A stretch of 64,000 bases of DNA from Paracoccus jeotgali (GCF_002865605.1 NZ_CP025583.1:104501-168500), one strand, 5' to 3'. Shown: positions 27,151 to 36,396, numbered from the stretch's first letter. Translations and numbers: made by a program. The notes: generated by a model from the letters alone, not told the origin.

Positions 27151-27378
27151 CTATTTGCCCAGCATGATCCCGATCACCACCGCCATCAGCCCCAGCACGG
27201 ATGCCGCCAGTGCGCCCATGTTCACCGCCACGACGCGCTGCATTTTCGCCCGAAAAGCCGGCTCTTCCAGCCCCTGACGGCGCGCGCGGGCGACCGTCCA
27301 GATGCACCACAGGATGCCCATCAGCCCGGCTGCGGTCAGCGTCGCGCCGCCGGCAATCACGATGTCGAATATTGTCAT
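27151..27378 (-). CDS. Small two-span membrane protein, uncharacterised
   Basis: A 75-residue protein with two hydrophobic helices (about residues 6-28 and 50-72) joined by a basic cytoplasmic loop RARRQGLEEPAFRAKMQR. It is convergent with mnmH, seven bases away. Function is unknown; it appears to be a conserved small Rhodobacterales protein. Confidence 0.6.
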   Translation of the reverse strand: MTIFDIVIAGGATLTAAGLMGILWCIWTVARARRQGLEEPAFRAKMQRVVAVNMGALAASVLGLMAVVIGIMLGK

Positions 27379-27464
27379 CTCTTGCCCCTTTGCCGGGCGG
27401 CTTAGCCGTCATTGCGAAGCCCGGCAAGACACCCTAAGACGTCGCCTGACCATTGGGGGATAGA

Positions 27465-27716
27465 ATGCCGGACGATCATTCCTATAACGTCGCCGCCGAC
27501 GAGCTGCGCCAGTTCATCGAACAATACGAGCAGCTGGAAGCGGAAAAGAAGGACGTGACCGAGCGTCAGAAAGAGGTCATGGCCGAGGCCAAGGCCCGCG
27601 GCTACGACACCAAGGTGATGAAAAAGGTCATCGCCCTGCGCAAGCGCGACCGCGACGACATCGCCGAGGAAGAGGCGATTCTGGACATGTACAAGGCCGC
27701 GCTTGGCATGAACTGA
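27465..27716 (+). CDS. DUF2312 domain protein
   Basis: An 83-residue, highly charged helical protein. The segments LRQFIEQYEQLEAEKKDV and ARGYDTKVMKKVIALRKRD are typical of DUF2312 (related to GapR, a nucleoid-associated protein that binds overtwisted DNA in Caulobacter). ATG 27465 is preferred over TTG 27453. GapR-like action on supercoiled DNA is therefore plausible but is family inference. Confidence 0.85.
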   Translation: MPDDHSYNVAADELRQFIEQYEQLEAEKKDVTERQKEVMAEAKARGYDTKVMKKVIALRKRDRDDIAEEEAILDMYKAALGMN

Positions 27717-27759
27717 CCGGGTCGGGGGCCGCTGCGACGGTAACTGACAGCGCCGCCGG

Positions 27760-28632
27760 TCACGGCGACATGAACTCGACCCCGGTGATGGCGGCGATCT
27801 CGGCCAGATCGGCGGCATAGATCTCGTCCAGATCGTCGATCAGGTCCTGCGACCAGCCGGGCAGGGTCACGGCGGCCTCCATCGCCTTGGGCGCGGCATG
27901 TTCGGTCAGCGCCTGTTCGATCAGGTCGCGCCGGGCCGAAATCTCGTTGCGGGGCAGGGCGTCGATGCGGGTCTGCAGTTCGGACATCGCCTCGGCCGGC
28001 AGCAGGTCGAACAGGATCGCATCATCGCCCAGCAGCAGCGTCTCGGGGCCGACATCGGCCATGCGGCGCAGGATCTCGGGCCAGACAAAGGGCAGATCCT
28101 CTTGCGCCCAGACCACCAGCTCGCGGTCGGGCACGGCCTGCTGCATGGCGCGAATGGCGGGCGCCCAACGCAGCCCGCGCGGGTCGGTCCGGCCCATGAC
28201 GCTGTCGTAATCGCCATTGCTCATCGCCACCAGCGCCGCGACCTGCGTCGCCGGATGGACGACCGACAGGAAGAACTCGACCACGTCTTCGGGGAACAGG
28301 TTCGACAGGCCCTGCAGGCGGAACGGTCCGCGCGGATACAGCCCCTCGGCCGAGACGGCACGCTGCGGCACGCCCAGAAAGCTGCTCTGGCTCAGGATGA
28401 TGCGATCGGCGCGTTCGCCGTCGATCAGCGCATCCAGCAGCGTCTGTTGCAGTTCCGCCGGGGCCAGCCCGCCATTCAGCGAGTTGATCGCCCCGCCCAG
28501 CACCCCGCGATAGCGCCGGGGCGGCGGGATCTCGATCCCCTTCTGCCACAGGGCTTCGCGGTTGCGCAGCAGGGTGCGGATCAGGCGGTCCTGATCGCTG
28601 CCATGCGCGCCAAGGTGATAGACGATCTGCAT
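27760..28632 (-). CDS. Conserved hypothetical protein, sulfotransferase-like N-terminus
   Basis: A soluble 290-residue protein. The N-terminus YHLGAHGSDQDRLIRTL has the shape of a sulfotransferase PAPS loop, but without the usual Ser/Thr-rich GTTSL, so donor binding is doubtful. Other segments (LSQSSFLG near residue 80, FFLSVVHPATQ near 120) also occur in a family of Rhodobacterales proteins of unknown function. It follows the Mla operon on the same strand after an 88-base gap. Confidence 0.55.
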   Translation of the reverse strand: MQIVYHLGAHGSDQDRLIRTLLRNREALWQKGIEIPPPRRYRGVLGGAINSLNGGLAPAELQQTLLDALIDGERADRIILSQSSFLGVPQRAVSAEGLYPRGPFRLQGLSNLFPEDVVEFFLSVVHPATQVAALVAMSNGDYDSVMGRTDPRGLRWAPAIRAMQQAVPDRELVVWAQEDLPFVWPEILRRMADVGPETLLLGDDAILFDLLPAEAMSELQTRIDALPRNEISARRDLIEQALTEHAAPKAMEAAVTLPGWSQDLIDDLDEIYAADLAEIAAITGVEFMSP

Positions 28633-28720
28633 AAGTCCTCGGGGGTCGGTTGGTCGCGTCAGCTTAGCCGGGCGCGCGGGGCGCGGAAACCCGCGCAGAT
28701 CTGCATCAGCAGGGGCGGGG

Positions 28721-29347
28721 TCACCGGCAACTACCGGTGTTGACGCCGACGCGGCCCAGGGTCCAGGCGGTCATCTCCGCCACCAGTTCCTGCGCGGCGG
28801 CGTCGAAGGCCGGGATCAGATCTGCGGTGCGGGTGCTGGGCGCCTGCGTCGTGGCCGAGAACCGGCCGCGCCCGACGATGGTGGCATCCATTTCTCGCAC
28901 CAGCTGCGCGTCGACGGAGAGACGGATCACCGCCCCCTCGCCACTGGTCTGGGCGTTGAACTCGCCGATCTCGCTGATCATCGCCAGATCGCCCGATATC
29001 CCCAAAGGCGCGCGCCCGACATGGGCAAAGGTGTCATAGCTGCCCAGGGTCTCGACCAGCAGGCGTTGCAGGGTGGCGGGCACCGGGTCGCCCCAGATCG
29101 CGTCGGGCAGATATTGCGTCTGCAGGACCGACGGGCGGATCATGATGCGTTCGGTGTCCAGCGTGCCACGCGTCTTGGGCAGTTCGATCACCAGATCCTG
29201 CACCCGCGTCCCACCGCAGCGATTGGCGGTGACGGTGGGCGCGCGCAATTCGAACACGTCGCGGTTGGGCTCGCCTTCCAGCGCTTTCAGCGCGCCGCAG
29301 CCGGACAGCGACAGGATCAGCGGGACAAGCAGGGCAGAACGGATCAT
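28721..29347 (-). CDS. ABC-type transport auxiliary lipoprotein (PqiC-like)
   Basis: This is a small periplasmic lipoprotein partner of the MlaD-type transporter. The lipobox is LSGC near residue 17. The rest (208 aa) is a single PqiC/DUF330-like domain: YELRAPTV-type start, LPRTRGTLDTERIMI region and SYDTFAHVGR. The start at 29347 is chosen because a GAGGT ribosome site precedes it. It is the last gene of the transporter operon, eight bases after the MlaD gene. Confidence 0.8.
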   Translation of the reverse strand: MIRSALLVPLILSLSGCGALKALEGEPNRDVFELRAPTVTANRCGGTRVQDLVIELPKTRGTLDTERIMIRPSVLQTQYLPDAIWGDPVPATLQRLLVETLGSYDTFAHVGRAPLGISGDLAMISEIGEFNAQTSGEGAVIRLSVDAQLVREMDATIVGRGRFSATTQAPSTRTADLIPAFDAAAQELVAEMTAWTLGRVGVNTGSCR

Positions 29348-29355
29348 GGCGCACC

Positions 29356-30555
29356 TCAACGGCGGAACTCGGGCTGCGGCTGGCCGCGCAGAAGCTGGGC
29401 GGGGTTGCGTCGCAGCTCGGTGACCAGCCCCTCGATGCTTTTGACCATGCTGCGCAGGTCCTGCGCAAGCCGCGAAAACTGCGGCAGCCCGTCGCGCGCA
29501 AAGCTTTGCACCGGGGCGCTGGCCCCGCCGAGCAGGGTGTCGAGCGTGTCGAACGCATCCGCAGCCGACCGCGCCGCGGATGAGATATTGCTGGTGATCC
29601 GGGGCAGTTCCTCGGGCAGGTTGGCCAGCGAGGCGCTGACCTTGGCCAGCGTTTCGCGCAGATCAGTAAAGACGGGCGCGATCTCTTCGATGGTGTCGCC
29701 GGCGGCGGACATGGTGTCGGTCGTGGTATCCAGCGCGGTGTCCAGCTTGCCGATGCTGGCCTGCGCCTGCTGGCCCAACGCGCGCAGATCGGCGGTCAGC
29801 GGCGCCAGATCGTCATCGATATAGCTGTTGGCGCGGGCCAGCATGCGGTCAGCCTGACCGGCGGCGTCGGTGATGGTCTTCAGCGTCGTGTCGGCGGTCG
29901 CGCCAAGTTCGTCGATGGTCTCGGCAAAGCCCGACATCTGCGACGCGAGCGAGCCGATCGCCTCGGTCGCCGAGGACACATCCTCCATCGTGCGGTCCAG
30001 ATTGCTGGTCGCGTTGTCGACGTTTTCAAGGATATGCGCGAAACGCTGCTGGTTTTCGTCATCCAGCGTCTGGGTCAGCTGTTCGGCCAGCCGGTTCAGC
30101 CGTTCCAGCAATTCGGGCGCCTGCCGGCCCAAGGTTTGCAGGGTCGAGGGGCTTGCCTCGATCACCGGCACGCCGGTTTCGGTCACGTCGCGCAGCAGCG
30201 GCGAGTCCGGCTGACCCGAGGTGATGGTGACAAGCGACACCCCTGTCACCGCCGAGGTGTCGATGGATGCCCGCGAATCGGTCCGCACCGGCGTATCCTC
30301 GCGCAGCTCCAGCCGCACCCGCACGGCGCTGCGCTGTGGTGCCAGCTCGGTGCTGACGACGCGGCCGACGGCGAGGCCGGAGAACTGCACCTGCGAGGAC
30401 ACCGCCAGCCCCGAGATATCGGTGAAATAGACGTCGTAATAGGCGAATTGCCGGTTCAGTTCGAGCTTGGCGAACCACATCACGAAACCCATCATCGCCA
30501 GAAAGCCAAGGATGGTGAACGTCCCGATCAGCGCATAATTTGCCTTGGTTTCCAT
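29356..30555 (-). CDS. MlaD/MCE family substrate-binding protein
   Basis: This protein is anchored in the inner membrane by an N-terminal span (residues 8-28) and has one MCE domain (about residues 38-115) that in MlaD forms a hexameric lipid-conducting ring. The long C-terminal region (residues 160-390) is helical with heptad repeats and could form a tube or needle across the periplasm, as in PqiB-like relatives. Length is 399 aa. The start 30555 gives METKANYALIG; a longer frame is rejected because it reads into the gap after the ATPase gene. Confidence 0.88.
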   Translation of the reverse strand: METKANYALIGTFTILGFLAMMGFVMWFAKLELNRQFAYYDVYFTDISGLAVSSQVQFSGLAVGRVVSTELAPQRSAVRVRLELREDTPVRTDSRASIDTSAVTGVSLVTITSGQPDSPLLRDVTETGVPVIEASPSTLQTLGRQAPELLERLNRLAEQLTQTLDDENQQRFAHILENVDNATSNLDRTMEDVSSATEAIGSLASQMSGFAETIDELGATADTTLKTITDAAGQADRMLARANSYIDDDLAPLTADLRALGQQAQASIGKLDTALDTTTDTMSAAGDTIEEIAPVFTDLRETLAKVSASLANLPEELPRITSNISSAARSAADAFDTLDTLLGGASAPVQSFARDGLPQFSRLAQDLRSMVKSIEGLVTELRRNPAQLLRGQPQPEFRR

Positions 30556-30559
30556 GCCT

Positions 30560-31339
30560 CTACCTGCTTTCTGCGGTGCCGGAAATCGCGGCGCGGGCGC
30601 GCGGCCCGTGGAAATATTCATGCACCCAGGGGTGATCGACCTGCATCATCTCTTCCATGGTGCCGGTGGTCAGCACGCGCTGTTCGGCCAGAACCGCGAC
30701 CCGGTCGCAACACGCGTGCAGCGTGTCGAGGTCGTGGGTGACCAGAAACACCGACAGGTTCAGCGCGTCGCGCAACTCGACGATCAGCCGGTCGAAGGCG
30801 GCGGCCCCGATGGGGTCCAGCCCGGCGGTCGGCTCGTCCAGAAACAGAATCTCCGGGTCCAGCGCCAGCGACCGCGCCAGCCCGGCGCGTTTGCGCATCC
30901 CCCCCGACAGCTCGGACGGGAACTTGTCATTGGCGCTGACCGGCAGGCCAGCCATGGCGACCTTCAGCTCGGCCAGGCCACGCCGGTCGGTGTCCGACAG
31001 GCCGGGCACCGCGCGCAACGGCACCTCGACATTCTCGCGCACGCTCAGCGAGGAAAACAGCGCGCCGTCCTGAAACATCACGCCCCAGCGGCGCTCGAAC
31101 GCCTCGCGGGTGGCGCCGGTCAGGCGGGTGACGTCCTTGCCAAAGACCCGGATCTCGCCCGCGCGCGGCTTGTTCAGCCCCACGATCGAGCGCAGCAGCA
31201 CCGATTTCCCGGTCCCCGAGCCACCGACCACGCCCAGGATCTCGCCCCGATACAGGTCGAGGTCCAGATCGTCATGCACGACATGGTCGCCGAACTGGCT
31301 GCGCAGGCCGCGCACCTCGATCACCGCCTCGCGGGTCAT
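30560..31339 (-). CDS. Mla-type lipid ABC transporter ATP-binding protein
   Basis: This MlaF-like ATPase (259 aa) has Walker A GGSGTGKSV, signature LSGGMRKRAGLARS, Walker B ILFLDEPTAGLDPIGA and the switch histidine THDLD. The SGGM(R/Q)KR form is characteristic of the Mla/Mce family. It overlaps the permease gene by four bases and is followed four bases later by the MCE gene, so the complex is encoded as one unit. Confidence 0.93.
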   Translation of the reverse strand: MTREAVIEVRGLRSQFGDHVVHDDLDLDLYRGEILGVVGGSGTGKSVLLRSIVGLNKPRAGEIRVFGKDVTRLTGATREAFERRWGVMFQDGALFSSLSVRENVEVPLRAVPGLSDTDRRGLAELKVAMAGLPVSANDKFPSELSGGMRKRAGLARSLALDPEILFLDEPTAGLDPIGAAAFDRLIVELRDALNLSVFLVTHDLDTLHACCDRVAVLAEQRVLTTGTMEEMMQVDHPWVHEYFHGPRARAAISGTAESR

Positions 31340-32568
31340 AGCCCGATCTCGGCGAAAAAGACCGAAAACAGCGCATCGGCGATGATGACGGCGAAGATCG
31401 CATGGACCACCGCGCTCGAGGTCTGGCGGCCCAGCGATTCCGCGTCGCGCCCGACCTGCATCCCGGCGTGGCAGCCGATCACCCCGATGATCAGGGCAAA
31501 GACCGGCGCCTTGACCAATCCGACGATGACGTGATCGACGCTGACATCGCCGAGCCGGTTGATGAACAGCGCGGGCGAGATATCAAGCTCGATCCAGGAC
31601 ATGATGCCGCCGCCCAGCAGCCCTGCGACATTGGACAGCAGGCCCAGGATCGGCAGCGTGATCAGCAGCGCAAGGATGCGGGGCAGGATCAGCACCATAC
31701 TGGGGTCCATGCCCAGCGTCCGCATCGCGTCGATTTCCTCGCGCATCTTCATCGACCCGATGGACGCGGTCAGCGCCGAGGCGGTGCGTCCCGCGACGAT
31801 GATCGCGGTCAGCAGGATGCCAAGCTCGCGCAGGACGGCGATGGCGATCAGATCGACGACGAAGACCTCGGCCCCGAACTGGCGCAGCTGCGCGGCGCCC
31901 TGAAAGGCCAGAACGACGCCGATCAGGAAGGACATGACAAAGACGATGGGCACGGCGCGCAGCCCGGTTTCCTGCGCGTGAAAGGTCAGCGAGGTCACGC
32001 GGAACTCGGACGGGTGGCGGATCGCGCGCGCCAGGGCTGCGATGAAGCGGCCCAGATAGCCGGCCAGCTCGCGCAGATAGGACAGCGCGGCCACGACATG
32101 CGCGCCGGTCCGGGTCACGATGTAATGCAGCGTCGTGTCGTGCGGGGTGGGCGGATCGGGTTCGGGCAGCGATCTGGCCACGGCCTCGATCAGCCCCTCA
32201 TGCGCGGGGCTGGCGCCTTCGATCACGGTGCCGGCGGCGCGGGCGCGGACCAGATACCAGGCGCCGGCCGTGTCCATGCGGTCCAGCCCCGACAGATCGA
32301 CGCGGCGCGCGGGCGGGCCAAGCTGCGGCATCGTCCAGACCAGCAGCGAGCCCGACAGCGCCAGCAGATCGCCCTCGCGCCGCTGCCCGAGTTCGGCCTG
32401 TTCCGGGTCATAAATGGCAGAGGGGTTGGGCAGGGGTCGGGCTTTCCAAAGGGTCGGACGGCTGGGCGACCGGGTGGCGGGGGCAGGGGGCCGCTGCGGC
32501 GGCGCTGATCCGTCCGATCTGGCCCCAGGCTTTGGCGGTTGTAAAGCAGGCAGACCCCGCGAAATCAA
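31336..32568 (-). CDS. MlaE-type permease with N-terminal STAS domain
   Basis: This is the membrane subunit of the lipid transporter. The first 125 residues form a STAS-like domain (REGDLLALSGSLLVW, VDLSGLDRMDTAGAW), normally a separate protein (MlaB) in enterobacteria but fused here. The MlaE domain follows with EVFVVDLIAIAVLRELGILLTAI near residue 240 and five or so spans. The likely start is TTG 32568, which overlaps the TGA of the upstream regulator gene (TTGA); no ATG or GTG is available before the STAS domain. The N-terminal 45 residues are Pro-rich and may not all be translated. Confidence 0.9.
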   Translation of the reverse strand: MISRGLPALQPPKPGARSDGSAPPQRPPAPATRSPSRPTLWKARPLPNPSAIYDPEQAELGQRREGDLLALSGSLLVWTMPQLGPPARRVDLSGLDRMDTAGAWYLVRARAAGTVIEGASPAHEGLIEAVARSLPEPDPPTPHDTTLHYIVTRTGAHVVAALSYLRELAGYLGRFIAALARAIRHPSEFRVTSLTFHAQETGLRAVPIVFVMSFLIGVVLAFQGAAQLRQFGAEVFVVDLIAIAVLRELGILLTAIIVAGRTASALTASIGSMKMREEIDAMRTLGMDPSMVLILPRILALLITLPILGLLSNVAGLLGGGIMSWIELDISPALFINRLGDVSVDHVIVGLVKAPVFALIIGVIGCHAGMQVGRDAESLGRQTSSAVVHAIFAVIIADALFSVFFAEIGL

Positions 32569-34001
32569 TCGGATTCAAAGCTGAACAGCGCCACGCTGCG
32601 TTCCAGCTCGTTCACCGCGAGGTTGCGGTTGATCGGCGCCTGCGCGCGCGAGGCGCAGTTCTGCCGCTCGCACAGGATGCAGTTCAGCCCGACCTCGGTC
32701 GGCTCGCTGCGTTCGGCGTCGAAGGCGTCGGCATAGATCAGCCGCGGCGCAAAGGCCACGTCGCAGCCCAGACCCACCGCCAGCCGGGGCGCGGGCGCGG
32801 AAAAGCTGCCGCCGGCCCGCATCACCGTCCGCGCGACCGAAAAGTAACGCGCGCCTTCGGGCATCCGGATCATCTGGGTCTGGATCTGGCCCGGTGTCTC
32901 GAACGCGGCATGGACGTTCCAAAGCGGGCAGGTGCCGCCAAAGCGCGAGAAGGGAAAGCGCCCGGCGCTGAAGCGTTTGGACACGTTCCCGGCCCGGTCC
33001 ACGCGGACGAAGAAGAACGGGATGCCGCGCGCCTCGGGGCGTTGCAGGGTGGTCATGCGGTGGGCGGTCTGCTCGAAACTGGTGCCGAAGCGGTGGCCGA
33101 TCAGCTCGATATCGTAGCGCTCCGATTCGCAGGCGGCGAGGAACGGGCGATAGGGCATCAGCAGGGCGGCGGCGAAATAATTGGCCAGGCTGACGCGGGC
33201 CAGCCCCTGTGTCGCCTCGCCCTCGAAATGCGCGGTGTCCATGACCTCGTCGATCAGATCCTGATAGTTCAGCCGCGCAATCAGCACCGCCATCTGAAAG
33301 CGCCGGCTGGCGGCGTCGAGGAATTCCGACAGCAGCAATTCCTTGCGATGCGGGTCATAGCGGCGCAGCGATCCGGCCATCACCGCGCCGGGCAGGCGCC
33401 GGACGCGGACGTTGTGGGCGGCCAGCAGCCCGCTTAGCGCCACGTCCGAGGCGTCGCGGTGCAGCTTGTTGTCCTCGGCCACGGATTCGGCGGCGCGGTC
33501 GAGGGCGTCGATATAGTTGCGGCTTTCATAGAACCAGTCGCGGACCTCATCCACCGGCCGGGCGATCTGGGCGATCGCCTCGACCCGGCTGCGGTCGGCC
33601 AGCGGGGTCTGTTCGGCCTGCGCGCGCATCATCGCGTCGCCCAGCCGGCCCTGCAACCGCACCAGTGCCGCCGCGATCCGGGGCGAGGCCTGCAGCACGG
33701 CCTCGATCTCGGCGCGGCTCACGCCCTCGACCTCGAGCGCGGGGTCTTTCAGCGCGGCCTCGAAATCGGCGGCAAGCTGGGCGTCGGTGTCGGGCGCCAG
33801 CTCGGCCACGTTCAGATCATAGACCTGCGCCAGCCGCATCAACAGCTTGGCCGAGGCCGGACGCTGATCGCTTTCGATCAGCGTGATATAGCTGGCCGAG
33901 ACGCCAAGCTGCTGCGCCATCTGCGCCTGCGTCAGCCCCAGCGTGCTGCGCAGGATCTTCAGCCGCTGCCCGATGATCAGTTTTTCGCCCCGTGGCGCCA
34001 T
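32565..34001 (-). CDS. ScfR/RamB-type XRE family regulator (glyoxylate shunt)
   Basis: This short-chain-fatty-acyl-responsive regulator family controls aceA and prp genes. The N-terminal HTH (residues 9-65; TQAQMAQQLGVSASYITLIESDQRP) is followed by a domain that binds acyl-CoA in relatives, an IrrE-like segment (ANYFAAALLMPYRPF, ERYDIELIGHRFGTSFEQ), and a C-terminal cysteine cluster CILCERQNCASRAQ, which in related proteins holds an iron-sulfur centre. It is divergent from aceA, the expected target. Length is 478 aa. Its stop overlaps the start of the MlaE-type permease gene. Confidence 0.9.
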   Translation of the reverse strand: MAPRGEKLIIGQRLKILRSTLGLTQAQMAQQLGVSASYITLIESDQRPASAKLLMRLAQVYDLNVAELAPDTDAQLAADFEAALKDPALEVEGVSRAEIEAVLQASPRIAAALVRLQGRLGDAMMRAQAEQTPLADRSRVEAIAQIARPVDEVRDWFYESRNYIDALDRAAESVAEDNKLHRDASDVALSGLLAAHNVRVRRLPGAVMAGSLRRYDPHRKELLLSEFLDAASRRFQMAVLIARLNYQDLIDEVMDTAHFEGEATQGLARVSLANYFAAALLMPYRPFLAACESERYDIELIGHRFGTSFEQTAHRMTTLQRPEARGIPFFFVRVDRAGNVSKRFSAGRFPFSRFGGTCPLWNVHAAFETPGQIQTQMIRMPEGARYFSVARTVMRAGGSFSAPAPRLAVGLGCDVAFAPRLIYADAFDAERSEPTEVGLNCILCERQNCASRAQAPINRNLAVNELERSVALFSFESD

Positions 34002-34011
34002 CTGCCGAACC

Positions 34012-34098
34012 TTACAAACATTACATTACAAAATGAAACCTGCTGACAGAATTGACAGAGTGACTCCAATTACACAAGAGCCTGCTGCATTTGCACAA
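34012..34098. promoter_or_regulatory. Candidate ScfR operator cluster, scfR-aceA intergenic region
   Basis: The 284-base divergent gap is AT-richer than its surroundings. On the minus strand TTTGTAA occurs twice with a 14-base period (plus-strand TTACAAA at 34012 and 34026), directly upstream of the regulator start. A TTTGCAC site lies at 34090-34096 on the aceA side, near a TTGACA (34052) that could be part of a promoter. These resemble the TTTGCAAA-like sites of RamB/PrpR relatives. Confidence 0.45.
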
Positions 34099-34285
34099 TG
34101 ACATTACTAAAGTGACATCAGGGCGAAACGAATCGCGCCGCACAGACACCGTGTCAGCCAGGGGAGGGCTTTGTGATGTCGCAGCAATTGACGCAGGAAC
34201 AGATGCCCCGGCTGCTCGCACCCGGATCGCGCGCCGCTTGCGGACGCGCCGTGCAACCCAACGCTATCACCTGAAAGGAAAGATC

Positions 34286-35896
34286 ATGGCACAACGCAAG
34301 AGCTATGCCGAACTGCGCGCCGAACTGGAAAAGCGCTACCCCTCGGGCCAGACCTCGAACGGGATCGGGATCGACGACATCGTGCAGCTGAAACTGCAGA
34401 ACAGCTATGACACCCATCTCGACATCGCCCGCGACATGGCCAGCGTGATGCGTCAGGACATGGCCGATTACGACCGCGACCCGACCCTGTCGACGCAGTC
34501 GCTGGGTTGCTGGTCGGGCTTTCACGCCCAGCAGATGATCAAGTCGGTCAAGCGCCTGCGCGGCACCACCAAGCGCGCCTATGTCTATCTGTCGGGCTGG
34601 ATGGTGGCCGGTCTGCGCAATACCTGGGGCCACCTGCCGGACCAGTCGATGCATGAAAAGACCGCCGTGCGCGACCTGATCCGCGAAATCTATGTCTCGC
34701 TGCGCCAGGCCGACGAGGTCGCGATGAACGACCTGTTCAAGGAGCTGAAGGCCGCCACCTCGGACGCCGAGCGGGCCGAAGTGATCGAGCGGATCGACAA
34801 TTTCGAAAGCCATGTCGTCCCGATCATCGCCGATATCGACGCCGGCTTCGGCAACGAACACGCGACCTATCTGCTCGCCAAGGAACTGATCCAGGCCGGC
34901 GCCTGCTGCCTGCAGATCGAAAACCAGGTCTCGGACGCGAAGCAGTGCGGCCACCAGGACGGCAAGGTCACCGTGCCGCGCGAAGATTTCATCGAAAAGC
35001 TGCGCGCCTGCCGTCTGGCCTTTGAGGAGCTGGGCGTCGATGACGGTGTCATCGTGGCGCGGACCGACAGCCTTGGCGCCGGTCTGACGCAAAAGGTTCC
35101 GGTCAGCCAGCAGCCGGGCGATCTGGCCTCGGAATACATCAAGTGGCTGGACACCGAAGCGATCACCGACGCCAACCCGGTCCGCGACGGCGAGTTGGCG
35201 ATCCGCCTCGACGGCGAATTCGTCAAGCCCAAGCGCCTGCCGAACGGGCTGTTCCCGTTCAAGAAGGGCTCGGGCCGAGCGCGCGTCGTCGAAGACTGCA
35301 TCGCCAACCTGACCCAGGGCGGCGCCGACATGCTGTGGATCGAGACCGACACCCCGAACGTGGCCGAGATCGCCGCCATGGTGAACGAGGTCCGCGAGGT
35401 CGTCCCGAACGCCAAGCTGGTCTACAACAACTCGCCCAGCTTCAACTGGACGCTGAACCTGCGCAAGCAGGTCCGCGACGAGTGGCTGGCCGAGGGCCGC
35501 ATCGCCGAGGGTGACTATCCCGAAGGCAACGAGCTGATGAAGGCCGATTTCGACGCCACCGAGCTGGGCAAAGAGGCCGATGACCGGCTGCAGCGCTTCC
35601 AGCACGACATCTCGACCCAGGCCGGCGTGTTCCACAACCTGATCACGCTGCCGACCTTCCACCTGACCGCCAAGTCGGTGGACGAGCTGTCGCGCGGCTA
35701 TTTCGGCGACGACAAGATGCTGGCCTATGTCAAGACCGTCCAGCGCGAGGAAATCCGCCGCGGCATCTCGGCGGTCAAGCACCAGCACGAGGTCGGCTCG
35801 GATCTGGGCGACACCTTCAAGGAAATGGTCAGCGGCGAGCGTGCCCTGAAAGCGGGCGGCCATGCCAACACCATGAACCAGTTCGCCGCCGAATAA
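34286..35896 (+). CDS. aceA: Isocitrate lyase
   Basis: This enzyme splits isocitrate to glyoxylate and succinate, allowing growth on acetate and fatty acids. The active-site cysteine motif reads KQCGH (normally KKCGH in the shorter form), as in the long subfamily found in Pseudomonas and alphaproteobacteria; length (536 aa) also fits that subfamily. The NSPSFNW and LPTFHLTA substrate-site segments are present. ATG 34286 follows AAAGGAAAG. A reading frame extends to 34091 but crosses the regulatory region. It is divergent from its likely regulator. Confidence 0.97.
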   Translation: MAQRKSYAELRAELEKRYPSGQTSNGIGIDDIVQLKLQNSYDTHLDIARDMASVMRQDMADYDRDPTLSTQSLGCWSGFHAQQMIKSVKRLRGTTKRAYVYLSGWMVAGLRNTWGHLPDQSMHEKTAVRDLIREIYVSLRQADEVAMNDLFKELKAATSDAERAEVIERIDNFESHVVPIIADIDAGFGNEHATYLLAKELIQAGACCLQIENQVSDAKQCGHQDGKVTVPREDFIEKLRACRLAFEELGVDDGVIVARTDSLGAGLTQKVPVSQQPGDLASEYIKWLDTEAITDANPVRDGELAIRLDGEFVKPKRLPNGLFPFKKGSGRARVVEDCIANLTQGGADMLWIETDTPNVAEIAAMVNEVREVVPNAKLVYNNSPSFNWTLNLRKQVRDEWLAEGRIAEGDYPEGNELMKADFDATELGKEADDRLQRFQHDISTQAGVFHNLITLPTFHLTAKSVDELSRGYFGDDKMLAYVKTVQREEIRRGISAVKHQHEVGSDLGDTFKEMVSGERALKAGGHANTMNQFAAE

Positions 35897-35980
35897 GGCG
35901 CAACCCGGCCCCGAAAGGGTCTGTCAACCGACGGTTCCCGCCGCTAATGTGGCGGGGACTTGCAACGAAGGAAGCATGAC

Positions 35981-36226
35981 ATGAACGCAGACGCCGAATT
36001 TCAGCGCATCGACCTTCCCGAAGGCGACAGCGAGACCCGCGCCATCCACCGCGTGGCCGAGGCCGTGCACCGCCTGAACGACGCCGTGCAGCGCGCGGTG
36101 AACGAGGGTGTCTCGGTCGAGGTGATCCGCGTCTCGCGCTTTCATAACGGCGCCGGCGCCTGGGGCGATCAGGTCGTGCCGACCATTCGCGGCACCGGCG
36201 ACAAGGCCAAGGACGGGCAGGCGTAA
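35981..36226 (+). CDS. Small conserved hypothetical protein downstream of aceA
   Basis: An 81-residue soluble protein with an acidic N-terminus and an amphipathic helix (RAIHRVAEAVHRLNDAVQRA), then a Gly-rich tail. GAAGGAAG precedes the ATG at 35981. The 84 bases after aceA contain a CCCGCC/GGCGGG hairpin without a U-tract and a TTGCAA site, so it could be read either with aceA or from its own start. A rho-independent terminator follows. Function unknown. Confidence 0.6.
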   Translation: MNADAEFQRIDLPEGDSETRAIHRVAEAVHRLNDAVQRAVNEGVSVEVIRVSRFHNGAGAWGDQVVPTIRGTGDKAKDGQA

Positions 36227-36251
36227 GCCGCGACCGTCAGGCCAGGAATCG

Positions 36252-36280
36252 GGGCGGGCCTTGCGGGGTCCGCCCTTTTT
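36252..36280 (+). terminator. Rho-independent terminator
   Basis: Stem GGGCGG (36252-36257) pairs with CCGCCC (36270-36275), followed directly by five T. It ends the aceA-region transcript before queH. Confidence 0.75.
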
Positions 36281-36396
36281 CGTGACCCGTCATGTGACCG
36301 GGCCGCGCGACCCGCGCCCTCTCGCAGGCTTTCGTTCTGTGTGCGTTTCCGGTAAAACCCGGTCTCGACCCACGCATTACCCGCAAGGCCACGCCC

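Noticed and set aside
34154..35863. Antisense open frame of 569 codons opposite aceA
   Set aside because: Shadow of isocitrate lyase; no domain and no ribosome site.
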